Assembly (NCBI RefSeq): GCF_003086295.3
Contig: NC_092054.1
Coordinates: forward strand, 19,293,878-19,357,877
Length of the DNA stretch: 64,000 bases
Direction of reading: 5' to 3'
Source of the DNA: Arachis hypogaea
Lineage: Eukaryota; Streptophyta; Magnoliopsida; Fabales; Fabaceae
Shown in pieces: positions 11,246 through 24,400 of the stretch. The stretch's first letter is position 1; each line of letters begins with the position of its first letter. The notes under the pieces are model-generated. The model did no database searches and was not told the origin of the DNA. It saw only the letters and a program-made list of their open reading frames with translations. A program made the position numbers and the translations under genes.

Positions 11246-13796
11246 TTATGGTGCTTCCAATTGATCATGATAACCCTGCTCTTCTTTGCCACTATCAGTA
11301 TCAGCTTCTTCAATGGTCTTTCGGCTAAATTTTAGGCGAACCGCTCGCCCCATTAATTCCTGCATCAAACACCGAAGCATGAACTAATTTTCCTTCAACA
11401 GAAATTTTATACAATTGTAATGATGAAGTTAGCAACATAAGCCAAACAAAAAGCTTAAAAGATAAAGGAACAAGGAACACAGAAACTCTTAAGTTCCATG
11501 GACCAAAATATTAAGAGCTTAATTGAGAAGAAAGAACTCAAACAAGCAAGAGACATTAGTTAGGTAGTATTCAATCATAACAGTTTAGTATTTATTAGCC
11601 AATTCCGCATACATATCCTGTTTAATTCAATCTCCAACATCAAGAGAGATATTACAATCTCATTCACTTTGTTCGGTTTCATCATTCTTCTTCCAGTTAG
11701 TAGTTCTACGTACATAACCAAAGACGCCATAGGACTCCAACATGTCCCTCTGTGACTGTTATCTAAAATCAAATCTAATAATCATTGTATTCTAGCTTTT
11801 TTCAAAGGAGTAGATCCCTTGATGGCACAATGTGACAATGTACACATTCCAAATTCTACTTGATGCTCAGACTTAGGTGTTTCACCACAAAGCCCTTTAA
11901 GAGGTGCATTGACAGAAAGTTGGCAACAGGAAAAATACATCGGTAAAGATAAATTCATGGAAATTGTTGGACGTTGCACACACCCCATCCCATGTGTCCC
12001 ATGTAGAGGGCGGTGTGTCAAACAATTTCAGATTTAAGATATTTTCTACAGTTTTTTTTCCCCCGATAAATCGATAATAATGCATATCAAAGATTAATAT
12101 ATTAAACACAACTATAAGTCTATAATCACCTTCCCATCCAAAGAAGAAATGGCATCCTCTGCTTCCTCCTTTGTAACAAAAGAAACAAATCCATACCCAG
12201 CACATCTTCCAGAAGAACTATCGAACACAACTCTGGCTGAAACTGGTTCTCTAAAATTCTCAGTGACGAATTCTCTGAGATGGCCAGATCTTACTTTCCA
12301 AGCAAGATTGGATGCATAAATTTTATGACGCGTCTCTCCGGCAGGAGGACCTGGAGGACGGGGTTTCTTAAATCTCTTTGCAAGCTCTACTTTAATTGTC
12401 CGGCCTGATATTTGCTGCATAGAATAATTTGAGTCAACAACATTGTTTGCAAAACTTTTAGATTTACTTATCATTCACCTTTGATGTGAGAAGAGAACTA
12501 GAAGAGTCATCGGCCATGAGAAAAGAAGACCAATAGATGCTCTAGTTATTTGATTGGATCAAACTGAAGCATATACAATTAAAACAAGAGGAAACTGAAG
12601 AAAAACTATTAGGAGAAACCAACAAATACCTGAATTAAAAAATTTTTCCTATTATTATTGGAAATCTGGGTTTTGAAAAATCACTAACAAATAACTTAAC
12701 CTAAATGGATATTTGTAATATGGCTTTTGATAGAGCTCAAATAGATCATATGACACATGTAACCAAATTCCTCTAGATTTATAAGACTTGTTTTCACTAT
12801 GTTGTATTTATCTATCATTAACCTCAGACATGTATTTGTATATGCAAAAGCATTACCCAACGATATTTTAGAATTTATTTGGATTGCGTTTCAATTTTCT
12901 GTATTCAATTTTACATAACACACTTCTTTTTTATTCATAAAAATCCTGAAAATACAAAACTATGAAAATGAAAATAGAAAATAAAGCAACAAACTATGAT
13001 AAGTTTGGTTCACGTCTTCATTTTCTGTTTTCATTTTCAATATTTTATGTTTTCAGGTTTTTCTTTTCTTCCAAAAATTCTGAAAACAGAAAAGCAAACC
13101 AAACCTACCCTAAACATACCTGTAGCATGTTCAAAGGACTTTGCCAAAGCAAGGATATGTGAGTCCAAGGCTTTTTCAAATTTGATATGGTTATGGGTGA
13201 AATCTAAGCCCTAATTGGGAAGTTCGCATAACACTACGACACTGATAATACAGATACAAAATTTCGGAGGCAGCATTTACAGAAGATAGTCTCTACAATC
13301 AAAGCAACTTACAAGAGAGTGGAATTTATGAATAGCAGCCTGAGCCTCTTGGGCAGAAGACATGGTAATGAAGGCGAAGCCAGTCAATCCACCATCCTTG
13401 TTCTTTATCATCTACATAACAAAAGCAATTAAAATAAAATAAAACAAGGAGAGAATGAGAAATTGAAAGCATATGAAGTTAAAAGAAGAGAACCTCAACA
13501 TCGGTAACCGTTCCGCATTGAGAAAAGAGAGCCTTGACGTCGGCGGGGGAGAGTGACCAGGGCAAGTTAGAGGCGTAAAGCTTCTTGAGGTTTGTGGTGT
13601 GCTGGAGAAGTTCATGTTGGAAATGCAAAGGGGTAGGGGTAGTGGCAGTGGAAGTGGGAGTGGAAGAAGCAACAGAGGTGCAGACACGTGTGCGGAGGAG
13701 CCTTATAGATATGGTTTGGGGTGCTTTTCTGTTGTTGGGACACCAAGAAGGATGAACTCCTACTAACACTCTCAAACTTGATTCTAAAGCCGCCAT
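11246..13796 (-). CDS. Plastid-type RNA-binding protein with two RRM domains (cpRNP/PSRP2-like)
   Basis: Four exons on the minus strand join in phase 0: 13796-13494, 13411-13313, 12414-12130 and 11359-11246, giving 266 residues. All introns are GT-AG. The ATG at 13796 (AAAATGGCGG context) starts MAALESSLRV; an in-frame ATG at 13853 is possible. Residues 1-65 are basic and Ser/Thr-rich with almost no acidic residues, like a chloroplast transit peptide. RRM1 (about 71-150) has RNP2 LYASNLPW and RNP1 LTGFAFITM; RRM2 (about 164-241) has IYASNLAW and CAGYGFVSF. A Pro-rich linker joins them and the tail is acidic. The layout matches chloroplast ribonucleoproteins and PSRP2-like proteins, which bind plastid RNAs and support their stability, editing or translation. 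The exact orthologue is not assigned. Confidence 0.9.
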
Positions 13797-14274
13797 TTTC
13801 ACTCCTTTCTCGCGCGGCAGGGTTGAATTCCTTTGGATAACAGAACAGGGCATGGCAGGGCAGCGTGGATTTTATTTGAGGTTTTTATAATTTAATTTAA
13901 TTCCATTATTAATTACTAAGGATTGGTTTCGATAAATAGTTTAGTTAAATTTTTTAAAGAAAAATTAAAATATAAAAATTTATATTAAAAATAGTTTATA
14001 AATAAATTATTTTATATTTAATTTTTAATTATAAAAATATTTATTTTAACAAGAGAGTGATAGAAAATTTTCATTATAAAAAATCACTTTTTTTTATTTT
14101 ATAAACAATTTAAATAATTTTTTCAAAAAGTTACACTGTAATTTTAAAGATGATATCAAATATTAATATTATAATTTTTGTAAGTTAAAAATAAAAAAAT
14201 TACTTTTGTACTCTTTTAAATGAAGTCTAACTTTTTTTTCGATACTTTTAAAATAGTATTTTTAATCGATTTGA

Positions 14275-14442
14275 ATTGATCTAGTAGTCAACATACTCGT
14301 CTATTTAAATAAGTGTAAATAGTTTGAATTATGGTTTGTATAGATATGAATTTATTGTTTAGTCATAAATTTTTAAATGAAGTTCAGATATATAATAAAT
14401 TAATTTTTGATTTATTAAATTATAGATATTATGGATAAAATA
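14275..14442 (+). repeat. Degenerate tRNA-derived SINE copy
   Basis: Aligns by eye over its whole length with the SINE at 59971-60147: a CTAGTAGTCAAC-like box A region, AAGTGTAAATAGTTTGAATT (box B decayed), then TTTTTAAATGAAGTT and an AT-rich end. Strongly diverged, no poly-A tail, no clear TSD. Confidence 0.5.
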
Positions 14443-14590
14443 AATTGTATTTTTAATATAGATGGATATATTTTATACCGAGATAGCGATAATATATTTT
14501 TTTTCTGAATCATATTTTTAATATTGATGGTGTTACGATCCAATTTTTATGTTGGGCCTAAGAATATTCATCCAATTGTTATCCATATTT

Positions 14591-14968
14591 TTTTGAGTTG
14601 TTGTATATGCGTGTCGGACACATTTTGAACACGACACTCATCGACATTCGTTCGATATGCGTGTCTGTTGTGTTCAACCGTGTTTTAATAAAAAATAAAT
14701 GTTTGGACACACCTAAATACTATCATGTGTCGGTGTGTCCAGTCTTATTCTTAATATATATTCTTGAAATAAATTTAGATATAGTATATATTATTATTTA
14801 TTAAAATAAAAAAATATTTTTAATACTTGATATAATTAAAATAACATATTAAAAATAATTAAAAAATTAATTTATATTTTAATATCAATAAAATATCAAA
14901 ATATCGTTACGATTTATCTAAAAAATACTTTATATTTTATATGTATGCGTGTCTCTGTGTCTTATCTA
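14591..14968 (-). repeat. Dispersed ~380-bp repeat with GTGTCGGACAC motifs (copy A)
   Basis: The reverse complement aligns with 51690-52100 inside an IleRS intron. Shared are an AGATAAAT...TTGATATTTTATTGA block, an AAGAATAAG...GGA block, GTGTCCGACACG, and a final ACAACAACTCAA. The middle is AT-rich and non-coding. Probably a non-autonomous mobile element; class unknown. Confidence 0.6.
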
Positions 14969-15035
14969 TCTATTCTATTATATAAAAATTGGATTTTTAC
15001 ACTTAATAATGGAGCTGACGTGACATGCTTCTAAG

Positions 15036-15305
15036 AGTATTTTTCGATTTATTTCTTTTAACTCATTAAATACAATTCATTACGGTGAATTAATTATAGC
15101 AACTAATTTATTTATTAGATATTTAAATATCACACAATTTATTATAATTTATATCAAGCAATTAATTGTTAAAAGTATTTCCTAATTTATTTCTTTTAAC
15201 TCATTAAATACAATTCATTAGAGTGAATTAATTATATCAACTAATTGATTTTATTAGATATTTAAATATCTCAAAATTTATTATAATTTATATCAATTAA
15301 TTAAT
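15036..15305. repeat. Tandem duplication, ~138-bp unit
   Basis: TTCTTTTAACTCATTAAATA starts at 15053 and again at 15191. The following ~120 bp, including a TTAGATATTTAAATATC segment, repeat with a few substitutions. A third, weaker relative of the TTAGATATCTAAATATC part is at 30165. Confidence 0.7.
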
Positions 15306-16228
15306 TATAATTCATTATATCAATTATTTAATTTATTAATTTATAAGTTGCATATTAAAATAGATAATTTATTATTTATTTTAATTGAATATAATAAACA
15401 CAGATTAATTTAGTTAAAAAATTATTGTCTCCTAAAAAAGTGTTTCTCTATTTTCCTTTTTAATTCATTAAATTCAATAAACTATTTCTTGATTTACTTT
15501 TTTGAATTCAATAAAATAAATTAAATTAAATCAATTATACTAATTATTTGTATCAACTAATTGATTTAATTAATTCTTAAAAATATTTTTATTTATTTTG
15601 TTTTATTTATTTAAATATATTAATTATAACTAATCAATTATTTAATTTTATTAGGATAAATATCAAATTCTATTTCTAATATAAAAATACAAAATTTTAT
15701 TTTTTTATTTTTATTTTATCATTATAAAAGACCATATATACTAGAAGAGGATCTCATTTTTTTTTATCAATTAATCTTTCATTGGGTAGTTTTTACAACA
15801 ATTTTTTTCTTCCTATAAGACGTCGTGGCAAGAAAGGCAACTATCAACTTATCGTGGATATAAGCCACTACACCCTCCAACTCCCACTCGGAGCTATATA
15901 TAATATGTTAACCATGAAGTATTTATGGATCATGGTTGACAAGTTCTCAAGTTGAAATTTATGAAAAGCCTGCCCCTGACGATTTTAACATGGACTATGA
16001 ACACTGAAAACGTGTTGGGATGAGAATTCAATGGTCAAGTGTTTGAAATGTCATGGATATGAGATCAGTCTACGGAGGGTAAGAAAAATTACTTTTGAAA
16101 TGTTAATCCAAATTATATAAGATTGTTGTTGTCACTACCTTTGTTTTATAACTATTTTTTGGTCTCCAGGTTTGCTGCATCTATAAAAGATTTGAATATT
16201 TGGGTTATGAATGTGATTTGTTCTAGAC

Positions 16229-18105
16229 CATAGTTATTAAACTCGGCTCGACCTGGCCGGTTCTACCAGAAATTCGGTCACTCGGTCACTTGACCGGGCT
16301 AAGCCACTCGTTGAACCGCCCATGCAATAGACCCCGTCAAACCGGTTTGATCCGACGGGTTTCATGCGAACCCGATGACCCGGCCGGTTAATCAAACCCG
16401 GTCTGGGTCATGTTTATTAATTTTTTTATTTTTTTCCTAAAACGACGTCATTTCAGACCTTCACATCCCCCTCTTTGAATGAAGGAACACTAACTCCCTA
16501 AGCCTTGTCTCTGAGTGGAACCAACCCTCCTCCCCAGCCAGCCTCGTGCCCTCGTCTCTCTGTCTCTGCTCTCTTGAGCTCGGCGTCGGCAGCGGGCAAC
16601 CCCTCACCCTCACCTCATCACTCTCTCGAGCTCGGCACCGGCAGCCTCTCATCCTCACCTCGTCTCTCCCCTCATCGTCAGTTCGTCACTCCCTCGGCGT
16701 CGTCAGTTCGTCACTCTCAGTCTCTGGGTCTCTCACCTCATCGTTCTCTCGATCTCTCACCGTGAGTCCGTGACCCTGCGTTCGCTTCGTCGGAACCAAT
16801 GAAGTAGCATATGCTCCCTCGGGTGGTGGTGGTGGTCGTCTTCTCAACCAGGTTAGCTCCAGTATTTGACCCTGTTCTTTCTCTAGTTTACTGTTGATTT
16901 CGGTGAATCTGGTGGTTGTTATTTTATTTAGTTTTTAGAGTTGTTGTTTCTGTTATTTCTCTAGTTCGATGTTAATTTCGGTGAACCTGAGCAAATTTTA
17001 GAGTTGTCGCTATTCTTTCTGTTTGTTGAATGTTGGTTTTTTAGAGTTGTTGTTGCTGTTCTTTCTCTGATTCGATGTTAATTTTGGTGAACCTGAGCAA
17101 ATTTTAGAGTTGTTGCTGTTCTTTCTGTTTGTTAAATGTTGGTATTTTAGAGTTGTTGTTGCTGTTCTTTCTCTGATTCGATGTTAATTTTCGTGAACCT
17201 GAGAAAATTTTAGAGTTGTTGCTATTCTTTCTGTTTGTTGAATGTTAGTTTTTTAGAGTTGTTGTTACTATTCTTTCTCTGGTTTGATGTAAATTTTAGT
17301 TAGAGTTACTGTTGAATCTGGCAGTTGCTGCTGTTGTATGGTTTTTTAGAGTTATTGTTGAACTTGAGAAAATTTTAGTGAACTTCGGTTGAATAGTTAA
17401 ATTTGTTGTTGATTATCATTAGTGAACTTTGGTGGTTGTTGATTATCATTAGTTGTTGCTGTGTTTCTTTTGCTTGAATGAAAAGGCTTTCCAACTAGTC
17501 ATTGTACCTGAGATTGTGAAAAGTCCTTCCTCTTCTTTGGAGCTTATTCTTGGTCCCCGGGAAAATAGGTGACAAAGAACAGCTTGCTTCTCCAATGGAT
17601 CATTGCTCAATTCGATGGGTAATTTCTACTGGTTTGCTCGGGAAGCTCTTGCTTGTTTTTCCTTCAAGAGTTGGTTAGTGGCATGGACACCTAGCCCTTT
17701 CTTATTTTTGGAATTTCTGACAATCATAAAGTTTATAATAATAGAGGGAAGAATGATTCTACTTGGGGTCATTGTAAATAAATTGTGGATTTACCGTTTG
17801 TATTATCTTTCATTCACCTTTGTTGATTTAAATTAAAAAAAAAAAAGTATTTTGTACTAGAGACTAATATATTATCTTTTTTTAGATCATTAGTTATGTT
17901 TAAAAATTAATATTGAATTATTAATGTTTATAAAGATTTATATTTTAAATTTTAAGATATTATTTTAATTTTATTCATATAATTTTAATTTTTTTTAGTT
18001 ATGACCGGGTTAACCGGGTGAATCCGTGATCCACTGGTTGAACCAGTGATCCGGTGATCCGGTCATATGACCAGGTTGATTACCGGTTCGGTTCTGATAA
18101 CTATG
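16229..18105. mobile_element. Non-autonomous hAT-like DNA transposon, 1.88 kb
   Basis: The ends are inverted: CATAGTTATTAAACTCGG at the left and ...CGGTTCTGATAACTATG at the right. Both subterminal regions are rich in CCGGT/ACCGG words. Flanks TTCTAGAC (16221-16228) and CTCCAGAC (18106-18113) match at 6 of 8 bases, fitting an aged 8-bp hAT target duplication inside the methyltransferase exon. No transposase is visible. 16480-16800 is GC-rich and Ser/Pro-coding in two frames, probably non-coding leader-like DNA. A 106-bp tandem array lies at 16932-17300; 17820-18000 is AT-rich. Confidence 0.75.
16932..17300. repeat. 106-bp tandem repeat array inside the hAT-like element
   Basis: TAGAGTTGTTGTT occurs at 16936, 17042, 17148 and 17254, an exact 106-base period. 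Each unit contains GATTCGATGTTAATTT, GTGAACCTGAG and TTCTTTCTGTTTGTT segments. Units differ by scattered substitutions. Confidence 0.88.
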
Positions 18106-18424
18106 CTCCAGACACACTTCCTATTATATATGAACGAGGTCTTTTTGGCATTTATTATAATTGGTGTAAATCGTTTAGCACTTATCCTAGGTCCTACAAT
18201 CTCCTCCATGCAGATTATATGTTTTCAAGACCCAAGAAAAAGTGTGTATAATTATTTCATTTCACATTCATCACCACTAATGGTTTGTCAAATCATATTA
18301 ACTGACAATAATTATATGTGTCATTTTGCTAATATATTTATTAGTCTCTTAGGTGCAATTTTCAAGTTGTTGTGGCTGAGGTTGATCGGATTCTGAAGTC
18401 CAAAAGAATGCTTACTGTTCGAGA

Positions 18425-21399
18425 TGTAACACCCTACCACACTGAGCTTTATGCTTAAGCTGTAAAGCAGAGGTGGTGTGGTATTACGACCTCTAAAATA
18501 AAATATTTACATATAATAGCAGAAAAATTATAATATACTAGGAGCCTTGAAGAATAGATGAAATAAAAATCGCGAAATAAAAACGCAACGCTTAAGAAAC
18601 GAATGAACTTACGTGCTAAGAAAAACTATAACTATCAAGCACAAGATAACAAAAGTAGGAATAGACACAACACACACACATCCAAAATCCAAATTTAAAT
18701 AAACAAAAATCCTGTCTCTCCATAAGCCTTTAAGAGGATAAAAAAGAACAAGTTATGCAGAGAGAAAACTAAGTACATGTATATGTATGACTATACAATC
18801 CAAAAAGTGACCCGACAACCACTTCGCTTCAGAAGCTCAGATGCCTAAGGAGGTGCCTCTCGACCTGCATATGAAAAATAACAACATAGTATGGGGTGAG
18901 AACCAGAGGTTCTCAGTATGGTAAAGGTGACGCACATATAAGATATAAGGTCTTAGAAATGCCAGAGGCAACCCTAGAACGCCGACACTCAGATTGTAGA
19001 GCTTAAAGTATTAAATAGAAGCCATAAAAGGTGGTTTACTAAGAGTATCTAGGCCTAACTTAATCTTGAATCTAAGTCCTACTGCCTTTCCTCCATACCT
19101 CCATCTCTGACAACATTTCATAGACAAATAAGCAGATAAAAGCAAACACAAGAAGGTTACAAGTACTACAGGTTGTGAATTCACATTTAACATAGCAAAT
19201 GCACTTAGGCACACCCAGTTAATGCACAAACAAGTAATTTAAGTAATATGCACATGATGCATGCCTGTCCTATGGCTGATGAGTCTCATCTATCGATTAT
19301 CAAGCCAACCCGACAAGTCCGGTTTTCTAAACCTTTGGACTGTCCCCCGACGCGCATCCCCATGAGTCTATATATATATATATATATATCAAATTGCTCA
19401 ATGGGGGTACCATTCCCGGGAATTTATAAGTGTCCGGTCACCCTTACGTCGTAGGGTCAACAAAGTATCGAGTTTTCGACCTGGTACACGTGGTGGCAAG
19501 CCACGGTACTTTACCCAGGGAATCTCGTCTCTCAAATCATTTAATTATTCAAGCCAAATATTATACATAATCATTCATAGCATTTTCATATTCAATTCAT
19601 CACTTTTTCAACTTTACTTCACCTCCAAGTTATCCTCTTTTCCAAACTTCATCTGACTGTTAGGTTTAATACTATTATTTATGACTAAAGGAATGAAAAT
19701 AGAGGTGTAGAAGTTTAAAATAGAGTTTAAAACTCATAGAAATCATGTTTGCTGAAAAGGGGGCCACGCGTACATGTGGGAGTGTAAAAATGCAGCTCGT
19801 GCGTGCGTCCTCTTGTCATGCGTACGCGTAGGTGAATACTTCATGTCACGCGTTCGCGTGGGTCATGCGTACGCGTGGACATGCTTGCTTGCTCTTTACG
19901 TGTACGCAAAGGCCCAGTCGCGTACGCATTGCCAAAAATTCCATGCCACGCGTACGCGTAGACGTACATTTTTTAAAGAAAAATCAGATTCACTAGCAAA
20001 GCTGCAGAATTGAAAGAAAACAGTTTTTGGTTATACTCTTCCAACACCTATAACTTCTTCGATTTAAAATATTCTTCACCCGTTCTTCAAATGGCATAAA
20101 CTTCATGAACCCAATTTTTACTTCAAAACAAGTTGGAAGCCAATTGAGGGTCCGGAAGCCAAGTTATGCCTCGCCGAAGTTTGGCCAAAAACCAACTTGT
20201 TGCAAACTTTCAAAACCTCATTTTCAACCAAGACAAGTCCTATGCCAATAATCACCAAACCTGCACTTTCCAACACTTCTTCATTAACACATCAACCACC
20301 ATAACAATTATGCTTCATACCAACAATAATGCTCATACATTTCCCCAAATTCCATCATTCAAAACTATAAGTCACAACTTCTAAATTTATTTGCTTATAT
20401 CCTCAACTCATTAAACCATAATCGATCAATCATCACCAACCAACCAACAAGCAACAAACCACAATAATTCATCAAATCGCCAATTATCCAACAAGCACCA
20501 AATCAAACATGTTCATCATCAAGATACTAAATATTAAATATACACCTGCATTCCAAGTTATCCTATGGTCATCTAGCCTAAGTTTTCACAGAACATTATA
20601 TATTAAATGCAAGAAACCTAAACCATACCTTGGCCAGTTTTCTCATAGTGATCAAGGCAATTTATTAAAACAAACGCAGCCCCAACAACCTCAACAAAAT
20701 ACTAGTGTTCAGCTTCCTCCAAGTTCCAATATCCACAATTTCAAGCTCCAATTATTTATTCACAACCTAATACATATTCATAACACATATATACCCAATT
20801 TAATACCCAAAGCACAAATTTAAATATTTAGATAGAATTATAATATCCTCACCTTACCCAAACTTCACGTAAGCAAGACTGAACATTTTCTCTAACTAAT
20901 TGGATCCTAAAACATCAAAAACAAGGAAATTCAACACCTCCACATGATTTTTTTGAAAATTGGGGAAGAAGAGGCTGAGAGTGGATAAGCGAATTACTTA
21001 TAAAATTGTTCCAGTAGAATTGTAGAGCTCGACGCGGAGGTCGCGTGGCCACAAATAGTGCGGCGATCAGAGCTCGGACGGAGGAGTTATGGGATTTTGA
21101 GACTAGCGTAAGGGCTGGAAATGTTCTTCGTTTCTCCTTTCCCCTTATTGTTCAACGCAGCTTCTGTTGCATTTTAGGGAAAAAATGAGCTTTGGCTTAT
21201 TTAAAGGTTGGGTTGTTTGGGCCCAGTTCAACCGGTTCGGCCCGTTCGGTCCAATCTTGGGCCGAATTCTTTGAAATTAGTGTCAAAATTTTCGTTTCGA
21301 TGAGCTCTATCCTAATTTAATATAATATTCGCATTTCTAATTTTCTTTATTAAAAACTAATTTATTGATTAATTGTTTATTAATTTAACGGGATTTACA
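18425..21399 (-). repeat. Gypsy 3' LTR (2.98 kb)
   Basis: Starts TGTAACACCCTACC and ends GGGATTTACA on the plus strand. Near-identical to 26077-29106 with scattered, mostly transition, substitutions and indels; for example 18660-18680 differs from the other LTR by a block. Contains a TA microsatellite at 19370-19389 and GCGTACGCGT-type motifs at 19757-19960. Long apparent ORFs here are not genes. Confidence 0.95.
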
Positions 21400-21416
21400 T
21401 CCTACCCACCTAACAA
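21400..21416 (-). other. Gypsy polypurine tract
   Basis: Directly adjacent to the 3' LTR the minus strand reads GTTAGGTGGGTAGGA, purine-rich and in the position where plus-strand DNA synthesis is primed. Confidence 0.7.
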
Positions 21417-21441
21417 AGAATTTTGCCCTCAAAATTCAAAT

Positions 21442-24400
21442 TTAGTTACCTGAAAAGAGATGTGGATAGTCCTTCCGCATATCCGATTCGAGTTCCCAAG
21501 TATGTTCCTCAATACTAGCTCGACTCCAAGCTACTTTTACCAGTGATACTTCCTTCCCGCGTAACTGTTTAACGCTGGTGTCATCAATTCTCACCGGAAT
21601 TACTGGAAGTGTTAGATCTTCTCTCACTTGAATCGATTCCGGTTCCAGAACATGACTTACGTCAGGAGTATACTTCCGGAGCTGTGACACATGAAACACG
21701 TCGTGCAAGTTCGAAAGATACGGCGGTAAGGCAATTTTATAAGCCACCGGCCCAATTCTTTTCAGGATCCCAAACGGTCCAATATAACGGGGATTCAGTT
21801 TCTTAGTCTTAATGGCTCTTCCCACTCCGGTGGTTGGTGTAACATTTAGAAAGACATGCTCTCCTTCTTCAAACTCCAAAGGCTTTCACCTTTGATCAGT
21901 ATAGCTCTTCTGACGGCTTTGGGCTATAAGCATTCGGCTACGAGTCTTCTTTATCTGTTCAGTAGTTTTAGCTATCATCTCAGGCCCTAATAAGCTTCTT
22001 TCTCCAGTTTCATACCAACATAGCGGAGATTGACATTTCCTGCCATACAAAGCCTCATACGGAGCCCTTTCGATGCTTGCATGGTAGCTATTGTTATAAG
22101 CAAATTTCACTAGTGGCATATACCGATCACAGCTCGCCGGCTGGTCCAAGACACAAGCCCTTAGTATATCCTCCAAGGTTTGGATAGTTCTCTCTGACTG
22201 ACCATCTGTCTGAGGGTGATATGCAGTACTCAAACTTAACTGAGTCCCAAATGCACACCGAAAGACTCCCCAAAACCTTGATGTGAAACGAGGATCTCTG
22301 TTAGATATAATGGTAGAAGGCACGCCATGCAATCTGACAATCTCTTTGATGTACATTCGAGCCAATTCTTCCATTGTGCAACTTATTCGGATGGGGAGAA
22401 AGTGAGCTGATTTTGTCAGTTGGTCCACAGCCACCCAAATAGCGTCATAACCAGTTCGAGTCCTAGGCAAACCTGTCAAAAAATCCATTGCGATACTCTT
22501 CTATTTCCATTGTGGAATCTCTAAAGGCTGAAGGGTTCCTGATGGTCTCTGATGTTCGGTTTTAATTTTCTGACATGTTAAACATTCGGATACATACAAC
22601 ACCACATCATTCTTCATTCCTGGCTAGCAGAACATCACTTTCAGATATTGATACATTTTGGTGCTTCCTGGATGAATTGAAAACCCGCTCTTATGAGCTT
22701 CCTTCAAGATACTTTGTCGCAGGTCTCCGATGTTTGGCACAATAATTCAGTTCTTGAACCTCCATAAACCATCCTTATCTTTTGACACTCTCCACTATTT
22801 TTCTTACTCCATCGTCGGCAATACTTTATGTAACGCTTCACCATCTTGATGAGCCTTCAGAAGTTCCGATTTAAAATCACTTGAAATTTGCAACTGACTC
22901 AAACACAAAATTCCGAATTCTTCCCTAACTCCCAATTTCAAACCTTGACTTTAGTAACTCTTCTTCTTGTAGCATCATCCAAGCTGGATATAAAGATTTT
23001 AGACTTAAGGCGTCCGCCACAACATTCGCTTTTCTAGGATGGTAATTCAATTCAAAATCATAGTCCTTCAGAAGCTCCATCCACCTCCTCTGACGCATAT
23101 TCAACTCTTTCTGCTCAAAGAGATACTTCAAACTCTTATATTCTGAGAAAACGTAGAATTTAACGCCATAGAGATAGTGCCTCCAGATTTTTAGAGCAAA
23201 CATAACAGCAGCAAGTTCTAAGTCGTGAGTCGGATAGTTCATCTCATGCGGCCTTAATTGCCGTGAGGCGTATGCTACATTTCGGTGCTGCGTCAGAACG
23301 CACCCCAAACCCTTTAATGATGCATCACAGTACACTTCAAACGGTTCACTTGGCTCAGGTAATATCAACACGGGTGCAGTAGTCAACCTTTGCTTCAATA
23401 CTTGAAAACTCTCCTCACACTCTGAAGTCCAGATAAAAGGCGTATCCTTCCTAGTTAACTTAGTGTTAAAGGTATGGCGAGTTGTGAAAATCCCTTAATG
23501 AATCTCCGATAATTCCCTGCCAAACCTAGGAAACTCATGATCTCTGTCACTGAAGTTGGTCGCTCCCAATTCATTAGTGCTTCTACCTTAGTAGGATCCA
23601 CAACTATTCCTTGCTTGCTTACTACGTGACCGAGAAATTTCACCTCACTCTTTCAGAACTCGCATTTAGATAACTTAGCATATAACTTCCTGTCTTTCAG
23701 AATTTGCAGCACAATTCGCAAGTGATCAGCATGTTCTTCTTCAGTCTTAGAGTAAACAAGAATATCATCAATAAAGACAATAACAAACTTGTCCAGATAC
23801 GGCCGAAAAATCATGTTCATATAATCCCTGAATACTGTCGGAGCATTGGTTAACCTAAAAGACATCACCGTATACTCATAATGACCATAACGCATTCTAA
23901 AAGCAGTTTTCAGAATATCTTCATCTCTAACCCTTATCTGATGATACTCGGATCGCAGATCAATCTTAAAAAATACACTGGCACCCTGTAACTGATCCAT
24001 TAGGTCGTCGATTCTAGGTAGCAGATATTTATTCTTCATAGTAATCTTATTCAATTGCCGATAATCGACACACAAGCGCATACTTCCATCCTTCTTCTTT
24101 ACCAGTAACACTGGCGCTCCCCACGGAGAAACACTTGGTCGGATAAAATATTTACCCAACAGATCTTCCAGCTGAGCTTTCAGTTCAACCATTTCTAAAG
24201 GTGACATCCTGTAAGTAGTAATCAAAATCAAACCAGCTCTAGGCACCAACTCAATTGCGAATTCAACCTCTCAGTTAGGTGGAAATTCATTAATATCATC
24301 CAGAAATACGTCTGAAAATTCACATACAACCGGAATCTGCTCTAAACTCTGATCATTACCTGATACTCCCGTAGTTAATAACATAATACCCTAACATTCA

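Larger units (their letters stand above)
13797..15935. other. AT-rich intergenic DNA; promoter side of the RRM gene
   Basis: No gene is seen. The region immediately above 13796 should hold the promoter of the RRM gene, but no clear TATA box stands out. It contains a SINE-like remnant, a dispersed repeat and a tandem duplication, listed separately. 15700-15935 looks like transcribed gene debris but no domain could be assigned. Confidence 0.5.

Noticed and set aside
16505..16773. Two overlapping Ser/Pro/Leu-rich frames in the hAT-like element
   Set aside because: Low-complexity CT-rich DNA open in two frames at once; no domain and no intron-exon support.
16936..17300. CRISPR-like array
   Set aside because: Contiguous 106-bp tandem units without spacers, in a plant transposon.
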